A DNA stretch of 64,000 nt. It comes from Alphaproteobacteria bacterium. Lineage in GTDB: Bacteria > Pseudomonadota > Alphaproteobacteria > Micropepsales > Micropepsaceae. A program made the position numbers and the translations under genes. The stretch is taken from the NCBI GenBank assembly GCA_025350465.1, contig JANXXU010000013.1, positions 44,182 through 108,181 of the forward strand, in the 5' to 3' direction. Of the stretch, positions 62,917 through 64,000 are shown in pieces (within the stretch, counting starts at the first letter, position 1; each line of letters opens with the position of its first letter). Below the pieces are notes generated by a model. The model was not told the origin of the DNA. It saw only the letters and a program-made list of their open reading frames with translations, and searched no databases.

Positions 62917-64000
62917 GTGCAGCGCAAACTAACCGTCATCTTTTCGGCCGACGTCGTCGGCTATAGCGGGTTGATGGAGCGCGATGAGGCGGGGACACTC
63001 GCGCGTCTCAAGGAAAACCGCCGCGCGCTGTTCGATCCGCGCGTCGCCACGCATGGCGGGCGCATTTTCAAGCTGATGGGCGACGGCGTGCTGATCGAAT
63101 TTTCGAGCGCCACCTCGGCCGTCAGCTGCGCGCTCGAGATACAGCAAGCAATGGATGCCGCGGAAGCGGACGCACCGGAGAGCGAGCGGCTGCGCTATCG
63201 CATCGGCATCAACCTCGGCGACGTCATCATCGAGGGCGATGACATCTATGGCGAGGGCGTCAACGTCGCGGCGCGGCTGCAGGCGCTGGCGCCGGTCGGC
63301 GGCGTCGCCTTGTCGCGCAATGTCAGCGATCAGGTCACCGGCAAGGTCGCGGCGGCGTTCGAGGACATGGGGCTGCACACGGTCAAGAACATCGAGCGCC
63401 CGGTGCATGTGTTCGTGGCGCGGGCGGCGTCGGGGTCGCTCAAGGCGGTGAAAGCGGAGGGCGCGCATCGCGTCTCCATCTGTGTTCTGCCGTTCGCCAA
63501 TATGAGCGGCGACGCGGAGCAGGAATATTTTTCCGACGGCATTACCGAAGACATCATCACCGATTTGAGCAAGGTCTCGGCGCTGTGGGTGGCTGCGCGC
63601 AACACCGTGTTTACCCTCAAGGGCAAACACGTCGACACGCAACAGACCGCGCGCGCGCTAAACGTGAGCCACCTGCTCGAAGGTAGCGTGCGAAAATCCG
63701 GCAACCGCGTGCGCATCACCGCCCAGCTGATCGACGGCGCCAGCGGCGGGCATATCTGGGCCGAGCGCTACGACCGCGACCTCAACGATATTTTCGCGCT
63801 GCAGGACGAAATCTCGGAAGCGATTGTCGCGGCGCTCAGGATCAAGCTGCTGCCCGAGGAAAAATCCGCCATTGAGCAGCGCGGCACCAACAACCTCGAG
63901 GCCTACAAAATGTTCCTGCTGGCGCGGCAGTTAAGCGTCAACGCCAATTCCGGCGACACCCGCCGATCCGAAGCGATTATCCGCCTATGCCGGCGCGCCA
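62917..64000 (+). CDS. Adenylate/guanylate cyclase domain protein with TolB-like/TPR C-terminus, truncated by window end
   Basis: GTG start; 'QRKLTVIFSADVVGYSGLMERDEAGTLARLKENRR', 'YGEGVNVAARLQALA', 'VSICVLPFANMSGDAEQEYFSDGITEDIITDLSKV'. Confidence 0.9.
   Translation, partial: MQRKLTVIFSADVVGYSGLMERDEAGTLARLKENRRALFDPRVATHGGRIFKLMGDGVLIEFSSATSAVSCALEIQQAMDAAEADAPESERLRYRIGINLGDVIIEGDDIYGEGVNVAARLQALAPVGGVALSRNVSDQVTGKVAAAFEDMGLHTVKNIERPVHVFVARAASGSLKAVKAEGAHRVSICVLPFANMSGDAEQEYFSDGITEDIITDLSKVSALWVAARNTVFTLKGKHVDTQQTARALNVSHLLEGSVRKSGNRVRITAQLIDGASGGHIWAERYDRDLNDIFALQDEISEAIVAALRIKLLPEEKSAIEQRGTNNLEAYKMFLLARQLSVNANSGDTRRSEAIIRLCRRA

Overview
This 64 kb window comes from a GC-rich alphaproteobacterial chromosome (species not determinable from sequence alone). 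Most of it is ordinary housekeeping content: proC, lgt, pgeF, prs, rplY, pth, ychF, aqpZ, uvrB, an EF-G-like GTPase, msrB, fRMsr, trxB, greA, carA/carB, yqeY, dnaG, rpoD, plus sensor kinases, GSTs and regulators. No rRNA, tRNA or CRISPR was recognised. The strongest unusual signals are: (1) a complete 3,737-bp transposon at 21238-24974 with 20/20 perfect terminal inverted repeats (GGTAGTGGGTCAGTTTGAAT) and a perfect 8-bp target duplication (AAAAATTG), carrying an IS1-type transposase plus cargo (HigB toxin, HigA-ImmA/IrrE protein, a third operon gene and several small ORFs); (2) a candidate minus-strand multi-hairpin small RNA (about 38421-38588) with three consecutive C-rich loops, an upstream promoter-like pair and a terminator, inside a methionine-sulfoxide/thioredoxin redox neighbourhood; (3) a single ORF fusing exonuclease III to a 5'-3' exonuclease/flap-nuclease domain (61092-62795); (4) a conserved-looking small protein gene interrupted by one in-frame TGA at an apparent Trp position (17649-18035); (5) an accessory island after rpoD (57.6-60.9 kb) with a PD-(D/E)XK-like protein, an unknown protein and a degenerate repeat family flanking the unknown gene. 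Annotations come from reading the translations. No database search was run.
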